A DNA stretch of 64,000 bases from Akkermansiaceae bacterium (GCA_029242935.1 JAQWSX010000103.1:54181-118180); one strand, 5' to 3'. Counted from the stretch's first letter, positions 29,924-38,891 are shown. Numbers and translations are program-made. The notes: generated by a model not told the origin, from the letters alone.

Positions 29924-31084
29924 ATGAACAAACAGACCCTCACTCTCTGCGCATTTCTCCCTTTTGCTGCCTCCGCCGCTAAATTCTCCGTGACCTCAAA
30001 GCCCTTTGGCAAAGTCGACGGAAAACCTGTTGCGCTTTATACTCTCACAAATGAATCAGGAGCCAAAGTTTCCATCACGAACTACGGCGGCACCGTGACC
30101 TCTATCATTGTTCCTGACAAAGATGGTAAAATGGGCGACGTCGTCCTCGGTTTCGACACCGTTGCTGAATATGTTGAGAAGAGTCCATACTTCGGTTGCA
30201 TCACCGGACGATACGCGAACCGAATCGCGAAGGGAAAATTCACTTTGGATGGCAAAGAATACTCAGTCGCCACCAATAACGATCCTAACCATCTCCACGG
30301 TGGGCTCAAGGGTTTCGATAAACAGATCTGGAAAGCAAGGGTCGGAAATATGGGCGACAATCCGAACTTAACCCTGACATATACCAGTCCCGATGGCGAA
30401 GAAGGATACCCCGGGACCTTGAATAATTCAGTGACTTACACCTGGACCCAAGACAATGCCCTCCGCATCCGTTACAAGTCCACCACCGACAAACCGACTA
30501 TTCTCAATCTAACCAATCACAGTTACTTTAACCTTGCCGGAGAAGGCAGCGAAACCAATCTCCAGCATCGCATCAAAATCAACGCCGAACATTATAACCC
30601 TATCGATGCAACTTCAATCCCAACTGGTATCGCCCCAGTCGAAGGGACGCCGTTTGACTTCAGAAAGTCCACCCAAATTGGCAAACGAATCGATGAAGAA
30701 AATGAGCAACTCAAAAACGGAATAGGATACGATCACAACTTTATCCTCAAAGAAGCAGACGATGGAAAAATGGTAACAGCAGCAGTCGTTACCGAGCCGA
30801 CCAGCGGTCGAATTCTTACCGTAAGAACCACCGAACCGGGGATCCAGTTCTACACTGGAAATTTCCTAGATGATCTAAAAGGAAAAGGCGGTAAAAACTA
30901 CGCACACCGATCAGCTTTCTGCCTCGAGTCACAGACCTTCCCTGATTCACCGAATCAAAAGGAATTTCCCTCACCGGTTCTCCGGCCCGGCGAAACCTAC
31001 AGCCAGATCACGATCTACCATTTGGGTCTCAAGAAAAACCTCAAAAAAAAGAAGGCCCAAACTCAGACTGAACGCAAAAAATAG
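29924..31084 (+). CDS. galM: Exported aldose 1-epimerase
   Basis: Aldose 1-epimerase (mutarotase) interconverts alpha and beta anomers of aldoses. ATG 29924 ('MNKQTLTLCAFLPFAASAAK') gives a signal peptide and 386 residues; the track's extra 36 residues upstream are not needed. Family motifs: 'NRIAKGKFTLDGKEY', 'NHLHGG' with a catalytic-type His near residue 124, 'NHSYFNLAG' near 196, 'YTGNFLDD', and the catalytic Glu in 'FCLESQTFPDSPN' near 335. The C-terminal tail is Lys-rich. Being exported, it would act on sugars freed outside the cytoplasm before uptake by the divergent SSS symporter or the MFS porter. Confidence 0.94.
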   Translation: MNKQTLTLCAFLPFAASAAKFSVTSKPFGKVDGKPVALYTLTNESGAKVSITNYGGTVTSIIVPDKDGKMGDVVLGFDTVAEYVEKSPYFGCITGRYANRIAKGKFTLDGKEYSVATNNDPNHLHGGLKGFDKQIWKARVGNMGDNPNLTLTYTSPDGEEGYPGTLNNSVTYTWTQDNALRIRYKSTTDKPTILNLTNHSYFNLAGEGSETNLQHRIKINAEHYNPIDATSIPTGIAPVEGTPFDFRKSTQIGKRIDEENEQLKNGIGYDHNFILKEADDGKMVTAAVVTEPTSGRILTVRTTEPGIQFYTGNFLDDLKGKGGKNYAHRSAFCLESQTFPDSPNQKEFPSPVLRPGETYSQITIYHLGLKKNLKKKKAQTQTERKK

Positions 31085-31244
31085 GACACTGTTTCGATTT
31101 CTCTTCATCTGTCTGCGCCCTCGATGGGCGTAAGGCCTTAATTATCAGAATTTTCGTTTATCCCAGTAATTTTGAGGATAATCAGGCCCCTTTGACCAGT
31201 CGAAGAGCCTGCAAGAATAAGCACGCGATCAGCGTTTTGACCTT

Positions 31245-32267
31245 ATGCTCATTCGCACTCTGTTATTTCTCCTCCTTTCACCTCCTATTCTCGCGGACGG
31301 GCAGCAATACAAAATTCAAATACGCGCCAGCAAGATCGATCCGAAAGTAAAGTCCTACCCTACGATCGGATTCGTTCTCCAAAATAGCTCGGGCAAACCA
31401 CAAGACATTCAAAACGCTTGTGTTGATACTCGAATTGCCTCGAAGGGGAGGCTAGCGATTTGGCTCATGGCCCCAAACCAGGGACTTCTTGACCGCTTGA
31501 ATTCTTATGGTATTCACGCCATCCAGGTTCACTACGCTCGGCAATGGTTTTCAAAATGCTGCCAACAGCGACCGGTCTCGGAAAATTGCCGAGGTGATAT
31601 GCGACTTGAAGCTGCAACCGGCGAGGATCACAGTGACGAAGCCAATATTCCAGTGAGGGATAGCATCAAGGGACGCTCGCTCAACTTCGTTAAGTATCTT
31701 GAAAAAGAGAATCCTGAAGGAAATTGGGGGCAATTTTTGAATCCGAATAAGACCGATCTAATTTGGGAAAAAGTAATTCTAACCGGAGCCTCCCATGGAT
31801 CCACGACCGCATCCCGACTTGCCAAGCATACCAAAGTAGCCCGCGTCGTCGCCCTTTGCGGTCCCCGGGACCAATATCAAGCCTGGCAGGCCCTTCCCTC
31901 GAAAACTCCAGCAAACCGCTTCTTTGGATTCAGCCACACTCAAGACATGGGCTGGGATCAATTCCACTACCAACGCTCGTGGGAAATGCTTGGGCTCCAC
32001 AAGTTTGGACCAATCGTTGATGTCGACAAAAGTAGCCCGCCTTACGGAAGCACCCGACGCCTCATCACAAACTTCGATGTCAAAAACGATGCCAACCGCG
32101 CCCACAGTTCAGTGACTCCGGGAAGTCGATCGTTTAAAGGCAAGGACGGAACACTCATGCATGATCCGGTATGGAAATATCTTTACACCCATCCGGTCGA
32201 GAAAATTGGTGAGCCCGTCCCTTCAACGAAGGCCTTCAAAAAGATCAAACCGCAAAAGGTAAAATAA
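31245..32267 (+). CDS. Secreted alpha/beta-hydrolase-like protein (BPSS1187-like)
   Basis: This 340-residue protein starts with a signal peptide ('LIRTLLFLLLSPPILADG'). It has a nucleophile-elbow-like 'LTGASHGSTTASRLA' near residue 182 and 'VVALCGPRDQYQAWQ', both of which resemble the BPSS1187 family seen in PVC genomes; that family name is from memory. Several cysteines cluster near 'KCCQQRPVSENC', suggesting disulfides in an exported protein. A possible catalytic His follows in 'NRAHSSVTPG'. It lies at the end of the sulfatase region and may act on the same glycan or its esters. Substrate unknown. Confidence 0.65.
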   Translation: MLIRTLLFLLLSPPILADGQQYKIQIRASKIDPKVKSYPTIGFVLQNSSGKPQDIQNACVDTRIASKGRLAIWLMAPNQGLLDRLNSYGIHAIQVHYARQWFSKCCQQRPVSENCRGDMRLEAATGEDHSDEANIPVRDSIKGRSLNFVKYLEKENPEGNWGQFLNPNKTDLIWEKVILTGASHGSTTASRLAKHTKVARVVALCGPRDQYQAWQALPSKTPANRFFGFSHTQDMGWDQFHYQRSWEMLGLHKFGPIVDVDKSSPPYGSTRRLITNFDVKNDANRAHSSVTPGSRSFKGKDGTLMHDPVWKYLYTHPVEKIGEPVPSTKAFKKIKPQKVK

Positions 32268-32314
32268 ACCATTGCACCAACGGCGTGTTCAACGATCCTC
32301 TTCACCATAATATT

Positions 32315-32860
32315 ATGCACGAAGAAGTCAGCCTTACCCGCGAAGTCGACGCGATCCAGATCCCATCCGGAGACACCATCACGCTCCCCACCGGGACTCC
32401 GGTGGTTATCACCCAAACTTTGGGAGGCACTTACACCGTAGCGACTTCGGCAGGTTTGGCCCGAATTTCTTCGAGTGATGCCGACGCCCTTGGAGTAGAT
32501 CCTGACGAAAAACAGGAGAAGCAAGCGGAAGCCGATCGCCTTACCGATGCCAGCCTTGAAGAGCAGGTCTGGCATCAAATGAAACAGGTCTTTGACCCGG
32601 AAATTCCTGTCGACATCGTCAATCTTGGTTTGGTCTACGATTGCACACTCTCGGAAGTAGACTCTGGAACTGATGTGGATGTCAAAATGACCCTAACCGC
32701 TCCCGGTTGCGGAATGGGCCCAGTCATAGCGGCCGATGCTCAAGCCCGGATCATGTCGCTTAGCGAGATTAATGAAGCACGTGTCGAGCTCGTTTGGGAT
32801 CCCCCGTGGAATCAGGACATGATTTCAGAGGAGGGAAAGATGAAGCTCGGAATGATGTAG
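32315..32860 (+). CDS. sufT: SufT, MIP18/DUF59-family iron-sulfur assembly protein
   Basis: ATG 32315 ('MHEEVSLTREVDAIQIPSG') is preferred over the track's GTG at 32285, giving 181 residues, the usual SufT length. The N-terminal part is the SufT-specific beta domain ('ITLPTGTPVVITQTLGGTY'). From about residue 85 a MIP18-like (DUF59) domain has 'FDPEIPVDIVNLGLVYD' and 'LTAPGCGMG', whose Cys is the conserved residue tied to Fe-S cluster handling. SufT helps mature Fe-S proteins. It is usually near sufBCDS, but here it stands alone, convergent with the anti-sigma gene 12 bases away. Confidence 0.9.
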   Translation: MHEEVSLTREVDAIQIPSGDTITLPTGTPVVITQTLGGTYTVATSAGLARISSSDADALGVDPDEKQEKQAEADRLTDASLEEQVWHQMKQVFDPEIPVDIVNLGLVYDCTLSEVDSGTDVDVKMTLTAPGCGMGPVIAADAQARIMSLSEINEARVELVWDPPWNQDMISEEGKMKLGMM

Positions 32861-32872
32861 GTCGCCGTCGTT

Positions 32873-34021
32873 TTAGCGATTTAGCGTTTCCTCCGACTGG
32901 AGGATGACATCCAAGGCATACCGACAGGATTCATCGGTCACCTCCTTAAGTGCCATGAGCTCTCTCGCTTCGCGCGCAAGCAGCAAAAGGGTTTCCTTTT
33001 CCCTGGAATCAGATGCGGCCCACCGGGCGAAACCACCAAGAACAACCGCAGCCCTGAAACCCACAGTTGGATTTTCCTGAATCCGCTGCGGGCCATAAAT
33101 CGGGACGTAACCACTCTCATCATGATCAGCAGAGATCGAAAATGAGCCTAGCTGACCGCCTTCTTTTTTGATCTCCAACTCGTATAGGAAAATCTGGGAC
33201 GAATTGAACTCCCCTGATTTCACAGGCCTATTTCCCCGAGTTCCACCACCACCAACCAAGTAGGCGCTTTCTACGAATTCCGGATCAAAGACTAATTTAG
33301 TAGCCGGCGAAATCGTATGACCATTCGCTGAACGGAGGCTGACCATCCAGAGAGACTTGGTGGAATCCCACGGACAGAGACCACTTTCAAAGTACCCCTC
33401 AAGATCCGTCATCACCACTAGCGGTTCAAATTCTACCACACTAAGGTTCACCCAATCCGCTATTTTAAAGCGTTCACGCTCAGGCAATTGACCATTTTCG
33501 AGGAGCGCCTTTTCAACGAAGGATGGATCCGCTTTAGAAATCCCAAGAGGAATCGCTACTCCTTCAGCAGATCGTATCACCACCTCACCCGGAAGATTTT
33601 CGGCTCTTCCCGCAGGGGTTGATTCTTCAGTTACTCGGCCGCCATTGCCGTCAACTCCCATCTTGGGTTGACCAACGTCAAATTGGGACAAAGCCACGAA
33701 TCCAGTAAGAACCACCGCAGCCACTCCCCCCACCGCAAGAAAAGACTGCCTGCGGGATCGCCTCCGATTTTCCAGCACAAGAATATTTGAATCCGGAAGC
33801 TGGCCCGCCTTGTGGATTTCAGCTATTCGTTCTTCTCCAAGCGAGTATGACCCGGCTCCAAGAATATCGGCAAGCAGCCCACTCAGAGCCGCAAGCGCCT
33901 CCTTTTCTTTAAGAAGATTTTCGTCATATTTAAGAGCACGATTAAGCTCAGTCGATTCGGTTTCACCAAGTTCGCCTAAAACATAAGCCGTCAAAGCGGG
34001 ATCATCAGGAGTCATTTTCAT
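32873..34021 (-). CDS. Anti-sigma-type membrane protein with YfbK-like N- and C-terminal domains, lacking vWA
   Basis: This 382-residue protein begins like a zinc-free anti-sigma domain ('DDPALTAYVLGELGETES'), has one transmembrane helix near residues 90-112, then 'GQLPERERFKIADWVN', which resembles the YfbK N-terminal domain. The last ~110 residues ('YVPIYGPQRIQENP', 'ALDVILQSEE') resemble DUF3520, the YfbK C-terminal domain. In YfbK proteins a von Willebrand A domain lies between these two. Here only ~100 residues without a MIDAS motif are present. It is three bases downstream of an ECF sigma gene and probably restrains it at the membrane. Function of the periplasmic part unknown. Confidence 0.72.
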   Translation of the reverse strand: MKMTPDDPALTAYVLGELGETESTELNRALKYDENLLKEKEALAALSGLLADILGAGSYSLGEERIAEIHKAGQLPDSNILVLENRRRSRRQSFLAVGGVAAVVLTGFVALSQFDVGQPKMGVDGNGGRVTEESTPAGRAENLPGEVVIRSAEGVAIPLGISKADPSFVEKALLENGQLPERERFKIADWVNLSVVEFEPLVVMTDLEGYFESGLCPWDSTKSLWMVSLRSANGHTISPATKLVFDPEFVESAYLVGGGGTRGNRPVKSGEFNSSQIFLYELEIKKEGGQLGSFSISADHDESGYVPIYGPQRIQENPTVGFRAAVVLGGFARWAASDSREKETLLLLAREARELMALKEVTDESCRYALDVILQSEETLNR

Positions 34022-34024
34022 ATT

Positions 34025-34579
34025 TCAGGCAATCTGAGGGGTAAGGTTTTGGACGAGATCGTCAGGTAAAAATCCACGGAGACGTTTGAGTCCCGTGTGA
34101 AGAAGAAATCCAATATTGCCAGAACTCAGGCCGGTCACTTTACTCATTTCTTCGTAGGTTAGCCCTTGCTCAAATTTCAGAAGAATGATCTCACGTTGAT
34201 TTTCCGAAAGACGACTGAGAGCTTCGTGAACTTGGCCGATACGTTCTTCAAGGTCAGCCCGCTCAGAGGGGGTCCTGCGCTGGGACGGGAGACGCGCCAT
34301 TTGCTCTTCTTCTAGTCCTGTGATTCGGCGCTCTTTACGAATCACATCGAGGGCACGATTCCGACAAACTGTGAATAACCATGCTTTCAACCCATCTTTA
34401 ACCTTATCGATATCCTGCTGATAAAGTCTAATAAAGGTTTCCTGCACCACATCCCGAGCCCGTTCCACATCGTGAAGAAAGGTCGTCGCATACCCTATCA
34501 GCGGTGACTCAAACTCAATGAGTGCCGCTCTTACGAAATTTTCGCGAGCCGTGAGAGTGTCTTCAGTTCCTTCCGCCAT
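34025..34579 (-). CDS. ECF-type RNA polymerase sigma factor
   Basis: ATG 34579 ('MAEGTEDTLTARENF') is chosen over the TTG at 34609, giving 184 residues. Region 2 has 'RARDVVQETFIRLYQQD' and 'AWLFTVCRNRALDVIRKE'. Region 4 has 'LSENQREIILLKFEQG' and 'GLSSGNIGFLLHTGLKRLR', the helix-turn-helix for the -35 element. The partner anti-sigma protein starts three bases after its stop. Upstream, at 34641-34672, there is a perfect 13-bp inverted repeat in the leader region. Signal and regulon are unknown; sigma and anti-sigma are likely co-expressed and autoregulated. Confidence 0.93.
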   Translation of the reverse strand: MAEGTEDTLTARENFVRAALIEFESPLIGYATTFLHDVERARDVVQETFIRLYQQDIDKVKDGLKAWLFTVCRNRALDVIRKERRITGLEEEQMARLPSQRRTPSERADLEERIGQVHEALSRLSENQREIILLKFEQGLTYEEMSKVTGLSSGNIGFLLHTGLKRLRGFLPDDLVQNLTPQIA

Positions 34580-34640
34580 TTTGGAAATTGGTATACCAAT
34601 AACGTGCAAGGCGCGACGCCTCTTAGAAAGAAAAGTGGAA

Positions 34641-34672
34641 AAATTTCGAGGATCTCGACATCCTCGAAATTT
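34641..34672. repeat. Perfect 13-bp inverted repeat in sigma-factor leader
   Basis: The arm AAATTTCGAGGAT is repeated exactly in reverse complement after a 6-base loop. It lies about 60 bases upstream of the ECF sigma start on the minus strand. On that strand it is followed by a pyrimidine-rich tract (TTTTTCCACTTTTCTTTCT), so it could act as a leader attenuator, a terminator for the region, or a protein-binding operator. Confidence 0.8.
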
Positions 34673-34779
34673 CGATGCCTCAATAACTACAGTTTTTTTT
34701 CAAATACTAATCATCTTATTAACAAATATTAAAAATAAATTTGACCGACTTGTTAGGATCCGTTTAGCGTCAAAGAGCT

Positions 34780-35622
34780 ATGAGGAATTTCACTCTTACA
34801 TCTTCGTTCATTGCAGCGCTTTCCCTGACCTCTCTTGGTCAGAATCATGCTTCCCTGCATTCACAAATCTCGAACAAGGAGAAGCAACTCGCCGAGATTC
34901 AAAAAGAGTTGCACGAGCTTAGGAGTAAACTCAGTGCTTCTGCAGTCGGAAGACATATCGTCAAGCCCGGAGAAACCCTTCACTCAATCGCTCGCAACAA
35001 CGAGGTTCCTGTCTCAGACGTTATGAGTTGGAACAAAATCACCGATCCCACAAAATTGAGGGTCGGCGAAAAAATCATCATCTCAGGACTGGTATCCACT
35101 CCCATCTCGACCAACTCGGTTAAGAGCACTGACTATGTCATCGCCAGCGGTGACACTTTTTACTCGATCGCGCGGCGTCATAAGATGAACCTGGCAGAAC
35201 TGCGTGCTCTCAATCCAAATGTAAATATTCATCTTCTCTCGCCAGGCAAGAAGCTCAGGATCTCTGGCAATGCCGCGGTCGCTTCCCGCCTTACGACAAG
35301 GCAGGAGGTCGTGGTCGTCAAGGAAAGTGAAAAACCACAGGTTGATAAATTAACTCCAAAGCCACCAGTTCCTGCTGCGACTTCGGAGATCACTGCCAAT
35401 CCAGCTCTCGAATATCCCAAAAATCTCCCGCAACCTCCAGTTATCGGAGAACGCGGGACGTCTTCGGCCACAAAATCAATCATTCTCACTGATGTCATCA
35501 CCTTTGAAGCCTTCGCTTCTAGGCATGGAACCAACACCAAATTCCTCAATTCTTTGAACGGCTGGAATCTTCCAAAAACCACGATCCTCGCCGGTGGCTC
35601 CGAGATTCTCGTGCCAAACTAG
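34780..35622 (+). CDS. Secreted LysM-repeat protein
   Basis: This 280-residue protein has a signal peptide (1-20), a short coiled-coil segment ('SNKEKQLAEIQKELHELRSK', about 30-50), and two clear LysM peptidoglycan-binding repeats: 'HIVKPGETLHSIARNNEVP' and 'YVIASGDTFYSIARRHKM', the second ending in 'LSPGKKLRISG'. A third, weaker copy may end the protein ('ITFEAFASRHGTNTKFLNSL'). No catalytic domain is seen. It probably binds the cell wall or acts as a division or envelope scaffold. It is divergent from the sigma operon. Confidence 0.88.
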   Translation: MRNFTLTSSFIAALSLTSLGQNHASLHSQISNKEKQLAEIQKELHELRSKLSASAVGRHIVKPGETLHSIARNNEVPVSDVMSWNKITDPTKLRVGEKIIISGLVSTPISTNSVKSTDYVIASGDTFYSIARRHKMNLAELRALNPNVNIHLLSPGKKLRISGNAAVASRLTTRQEVVVVKESEKPQVDKLTPKPPVPAATSEITANPALEYPKNLPQPPVIGERGTSSATKSIILTDVITFEAFASRHGTNTKFLNSLNGWNLPKTTILAGGSEILVPN

Positions 35623-35715
35623 GGCCCCGATTCACTTTGAATTTTCCTAAGGCAGGGGAAGGACGATGCTTGACGGTTTCTTCGGTCGTCATCGGAGATC
35701 AACCCTTCGGTGCCG

Positions 35716-36279
35716 TTACTTTTTCCACGAGGCAATGACCTCTTGCTCGTTACCATGACGATCACCGTATTTCACGATCCCGTGCTCAAGGCCAAATTCG
35801 TGAACCTCCTTCGTCACCTTGACATCGTAACAACAATATTCGGCGATGTTTAACTTATGAGTTAAATCACCGGTTTTTTTATACAACTGCCACCATTTTA
35901 AGGCATCCAACCCATCGGCGGTTTTACTGGCATTCAGCGAAGCTTGCGCTACAGCATCCAGCTTGAGGCGATGTCCAAGAATCTCTTCGATATCTAGCAT
36001 CATGTCACAGTTCACAGTCTGCGACGCCAAATCATAGATCGTGTAAGCTTGCAGCACTGGGTAGTCAAATTGTACGTGGTTGTAGCCTACGACAAGGTCC
36101 GCCTTAATGAGTTGTTCGACCAAATCAGCAACATTGTCTTCGTCAAATATATGATACCGACCGGTCTCAGTGGCATAAGTGACCCCAACCGACATTCCCA
36201 TTTTATCCTTGTGAGCCGAACCTCCCACATCCCCAAAACTCCGCTGGGTCTCAAGATCAAAGTAAACAATACCAGGCAC
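35716..36279 (-). CDS. DEDD-type 3'-5' exonuclease-like protein (RNase H fold)
   Basis: This 187-residue protein starts 'PGIVYFDLETQRSF', an ExoI motif with the D-x-E metal ligands (Asp8, Glu10). ExoII is in 'VVGYNHVQFDYPVLQAY' near residue 75, and ExoIII-like 'YCCYDVKVTKEVHEFG' carries the last Asp with a Tyr four residues before it, as in DEDDy enzymes. It resembles the predicted exonuclease/RNase H-like domain found next to helicase genes. No helicase is adjacent here. Likely cleaves DNA or RNA ends; substrate unknown. Confidence 0.8.
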   Translation of the reverse strand: MPGIVYFDLETQRSFGDVGGSAHKDKMGMSVGVTYATETGRYHIFDEDNVADLVEQLIKADLVVGYNHVQFDYPVLQAYTIYDLASQTVNCDMMLDIEEILGHRLKLDAVAQASLNASKTADGLDALKWWQLYKKTGDLTHKLNIAEYCCYDVKVTKEVHEFGLEHGIVKYGDRHGNEQEVIASWKK

Positions 36280-36345
36280 GGATGATTGATACGCAATACC
36301 CCTTCTTCACGCAAGAATCACTTCCGACTTCTCACCCGAAAATCC

Positions 36346-37113
36346 TCAGCGCTTTCGTAGCATCTTGTCCCGCAGCGCTTGTTCGTCCCCCGCTAAAACC
36401 TCAGAAAGATACGGGAGAATGTTAGCGACAATTATGAGCGTTAAGATGACCCAAAAGAAAACGATTTGCTTCGGAGTCAGCTGCCCCCCCTTAACTTGAA
36501 AACCGCTCTGTAAATCCCAAAGCATCCCCCCCTTTTTCTTACCAAACCACAAGCTCATACAGAATCCGATTATCATCATGAGGGGTAAAAACATTCCCAT
36601 ACCCAGCACCCATACCCTCATTGAGCGAACAAAAGCCTGACCTATCGAGAGGCCTTGTCCCTCAACCGTCTCCACCCTCAATCCCAAAAGCCACTTTCCA
36701 GGAGTATAGCCTATCGATCCAACCATTGCAGCTTCCATCAAAATGACCGGCAAAACGATCCCAACTACTAACCATCCCGAAGAATCAACACCCCCCATCA
36801 AGTTGACGTCGAATGCAATCGATAAGAAGTGTAGGATCGATCTGTAAATCATGAAATCAATCACCCGGGCCCCCAGCCTTGGCCAAGCCCGGAATGGAGC
36901 GGGACGAATCTGAATGACCTCCCGCTTCTCTTCTTCCGGTTTTTCAAACTCACTGGCCAAGACCCCCAGATCGCAGGCCGAAATCCAGCTATTGGCCCCT
37001 TCGTGCCAGATCTTAGTCTGGCGATTCACCTTAGCCTCATGAATCATTTCTCGAACCTCGTAGTCCTCAAAAGGACCCGTTTTTTTTCCGTCTTGGATAA
37101 TCCAGAGAATCAT
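36346..37113 (-). CDS. GYF_2 - RDD family membrane protein
   Basis: This 255-residue protein opens with a GYF_2-type domain ('WIIQDGKKTGPFEDYEVREM', 'ANSWISACD'), then an RDD membrane domain starting at 'RAWPRLGARVIDFMIY' with about four helices and 'GSIGYTPGKWLLGLRVET'. RDD proteins are small membrane proteins of uncertain transport role. It is the second gene of a two-gene operon, 5 bases after the LolC/E-like permease gene. Confidence 0.88.
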   Translation of the reverse strand: MILWIIQDGKKTGPFEDYEVREMIHEAKVNRQTKIWHEGANSWISACDLGVLASEFEKPEEEKREVIQIRPAPFRAWPRLGARVIDFMIYRSILHFLSIAFDVNLMGGVDSSGWLVVGIVLPVILMEAAMVGSIGYTPGKWLLGLRVETVEGQGLSIGQAFVRSMRVWVLGMGMFLPLMMIIGFCMSLWFGKKKGGMLWDLQSGFQVKGGQLTPKQIVFFWVILTLIIVANILPYLSEVLAGDEQALRDKMLRKR

Positions 37114-37118
37114 GGCCG

Positions 37119-38891
37119 CTAGAGATTACGAAGTGATTTAGCAGGATCACGGAACGCAGCCATCAAAGCCGGAACTAAAGCTGCAAACAGACATAAAATC
37201 ACTGCGACCACGCAAATTACCCAAAGCTGACTCCCCATGATCTCCGCCGGCAACTCGCTCATTCCGTGAAATTCCGGTGGAAAGGGATCAATTCCAAACC
37301 CCCGAATGATCGCCATGATTCCTTCCCGGTAACGAATCGCTAACAATCCCAACCCCAATCCAAAAATCGCCCCACCGATTCCCACGATCAACCCCTGATA
37401 AACAAAGACCCGCACAATCTGAGAAGGGCGCGCGCCCAGCGCTTTCATGACTCCGATTTCTTGGCGCTTCTGCACTGTTACGGTATACATCACAGCCATA
37501 ATACTGAAGGCAGAGAGCAGTGTAATAAACGAAAGTGCAAAACTCATCATAATCTTCTCGGTTTTAACCAACTGAAATCGCTCGGCATGGGTTTTCATCC
37601 AACTTCTTACAATCCAGTCATTGCCCAACTTCTTCTGTAAATTGATCGCGAATTCCTCGGCTTTATAGGGATCCTCGATCCGCAGACCAATTGTTTCAAC
37701 CTCACCTCGTAGCCCCTTCAGCTCCATTCCAATTGTGATCGGGATAAAAAGATCAGGCCCCTTTGACCTCTCGCTATCGGAGTAGATCCCCTGAATTTTC
37801 AGCTCCTTCGGCACTACAAATTTTTCAATTTTCCGAAAAGCCTCGTTGTCGGCTTTTTCTAGGTCTAGTTCACGCAGCTCTTTCAAGCCACCTAAGATTA
37901 GGTCTCTGGTTCCTGCTTCGAAATAGTCATGACCACCTTCCCGCCGGTCCACAAAATCAAGTCGGTCTAGAATATCTCGCACAATCTCTCGCTCCGCTGG
38001 ACGCATTTCTACCCCTTCTGTTTCAACGTCACCGTTGGGAGTCGAGACAACCATCGGAAGGAGTTGTTGAAAAATCTGATAAGCATTCGTCACTTCGAGG
38101 CTTAGGGCCTTCTCTTCCCCACCAGAAGTTTCAAAAATCTTCTTAAGTCTTCCCTCAAAATCTTCAAAAATATCAGGGTGAAGCTCCCAAACCCGCTGCT
38201 TTGGAACATTGTAAACTGCCATTACTTCATCGAGGTTACTTGCTGCAATAATCCGTATCTCATCGCCCACCTTCAACCCAATCGACTTGGCTAGTTCACT
38301 CGAAACTACCACGTAACGATTCCCATAAAGCTCTCCCGTGTCACCGGGTGCGAAATTCGCGCCGTCAACAGGAGTAAGGGTCGGGGCATCGATCTCGCCA
38401 CTTTGTTGCGCTGAGTCCGGAGCTAAATCAGGCGCGGTTCCAGCGGAAGCGCCCTGAGCTGGATTGAAATCTACTGTGCTATCCGGAAAATTATCTCGAT
38501 CGAGCATTTTCTCCAAAGCTCTGATCTGCCCCTCGTTCTCCGTATTAAAAGCTCTGAAATAGGAAGGTCGCTGCCAGGCCCGCGAATCCAGTAAAACGAA
38601 CCCCTCCACCAACGCGAAAGCAGATTCCACTTCATCCTGCTTAGCCAAGGAAACCTCCATTTCCTCCCAATTGGAAATTGTCCCGTAGCTGGATTGAATC
38701 GAAATATGCGGAGAATGTCCTAACAAGGTATCCTTCAAATTCCGCTCGAACCCATTGTGAATTGACAGAACCACAATCAAAACCATGACCCCGAAAGACA
38801 CACCAAGTAGGGAAATTAGGGTAATAATCGACACGAAAGTGCGCAGAGGATTCAAATACCTAAGAGCAAGGGTCCAACTAAACGATCTCAA
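37119..38891 (-). CDS. FtsX/LolC-E-like ABC permease with enlarged periplasmic domain
   Basis: This 590-residue protein has one N-terminal helix ('SIITLISLLGVSFGVMVLIV'), a large periplasmic domain, and three C-terminal helices including 'MSFALSFITLLSAFSIMAVM' and 'KRQEIGVMKALGARPSQIVR', the FtsX/LolC/E signature. LolC/E family members are about 400-410 residues. The extra ~180 residues are in the periplasmic part, including an Ala/Pro/Asp-rich stretch around 'APDLAPDSAQQSG'. It may take part in lipoprotein release or another envelope process. No partner ATPase (LolD) is in the window. Confidence 0.88.
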   Translation of the reverse strand: MRSFSWTLALRYLNPLRTFVSIITLISLLGVSFGVMVLIVVLSIHNGFERNLKDTLLGHSPHISIQSSYGTISNWEEMEVSLAKQDEVESAFALVEGFVLLDSRAWQRPSYFRAFNTENEGQIRALEKMLDRDNFPDSTVDFNPAQGASAGTAPDLAPDSAQQSGEIDAPTLTPVDGANFAPGDTGELYGNRYVVVSSELAKSIGLKVGDEIRIIAASNLDEVMAVYNVPKQRVWELHPDIFEDFEGRLKKIFETSGGEEKALSLEVTNAYQIFQQLLPMVVSTPNGDVETEGVEMRPAEREIVRDILDRLDFVDRREGGHDYFEAGTRDLILGGLKELRELDLEKADNEAFRKIEKFVVPKELKIQGIYSDSERSKGPDLFIPITIGMELKGLRGEVETIGLRIEDPYKAEEFAINLQKKLGNDWIVRSWMKTHAERFQLVKTEKIMMSFALSFITLLSAFSIMAVMYTVTVQKRQEIGVMKALGARPSQIVRVFVYQGLIVGIGGAIFGLGLGLLAIRYREGIMAIIRGFGIDPFPPEFHGMSELPAEIMGSQLWVICVVAVILCLFAALVPALMAAFRDPAKSLRNL

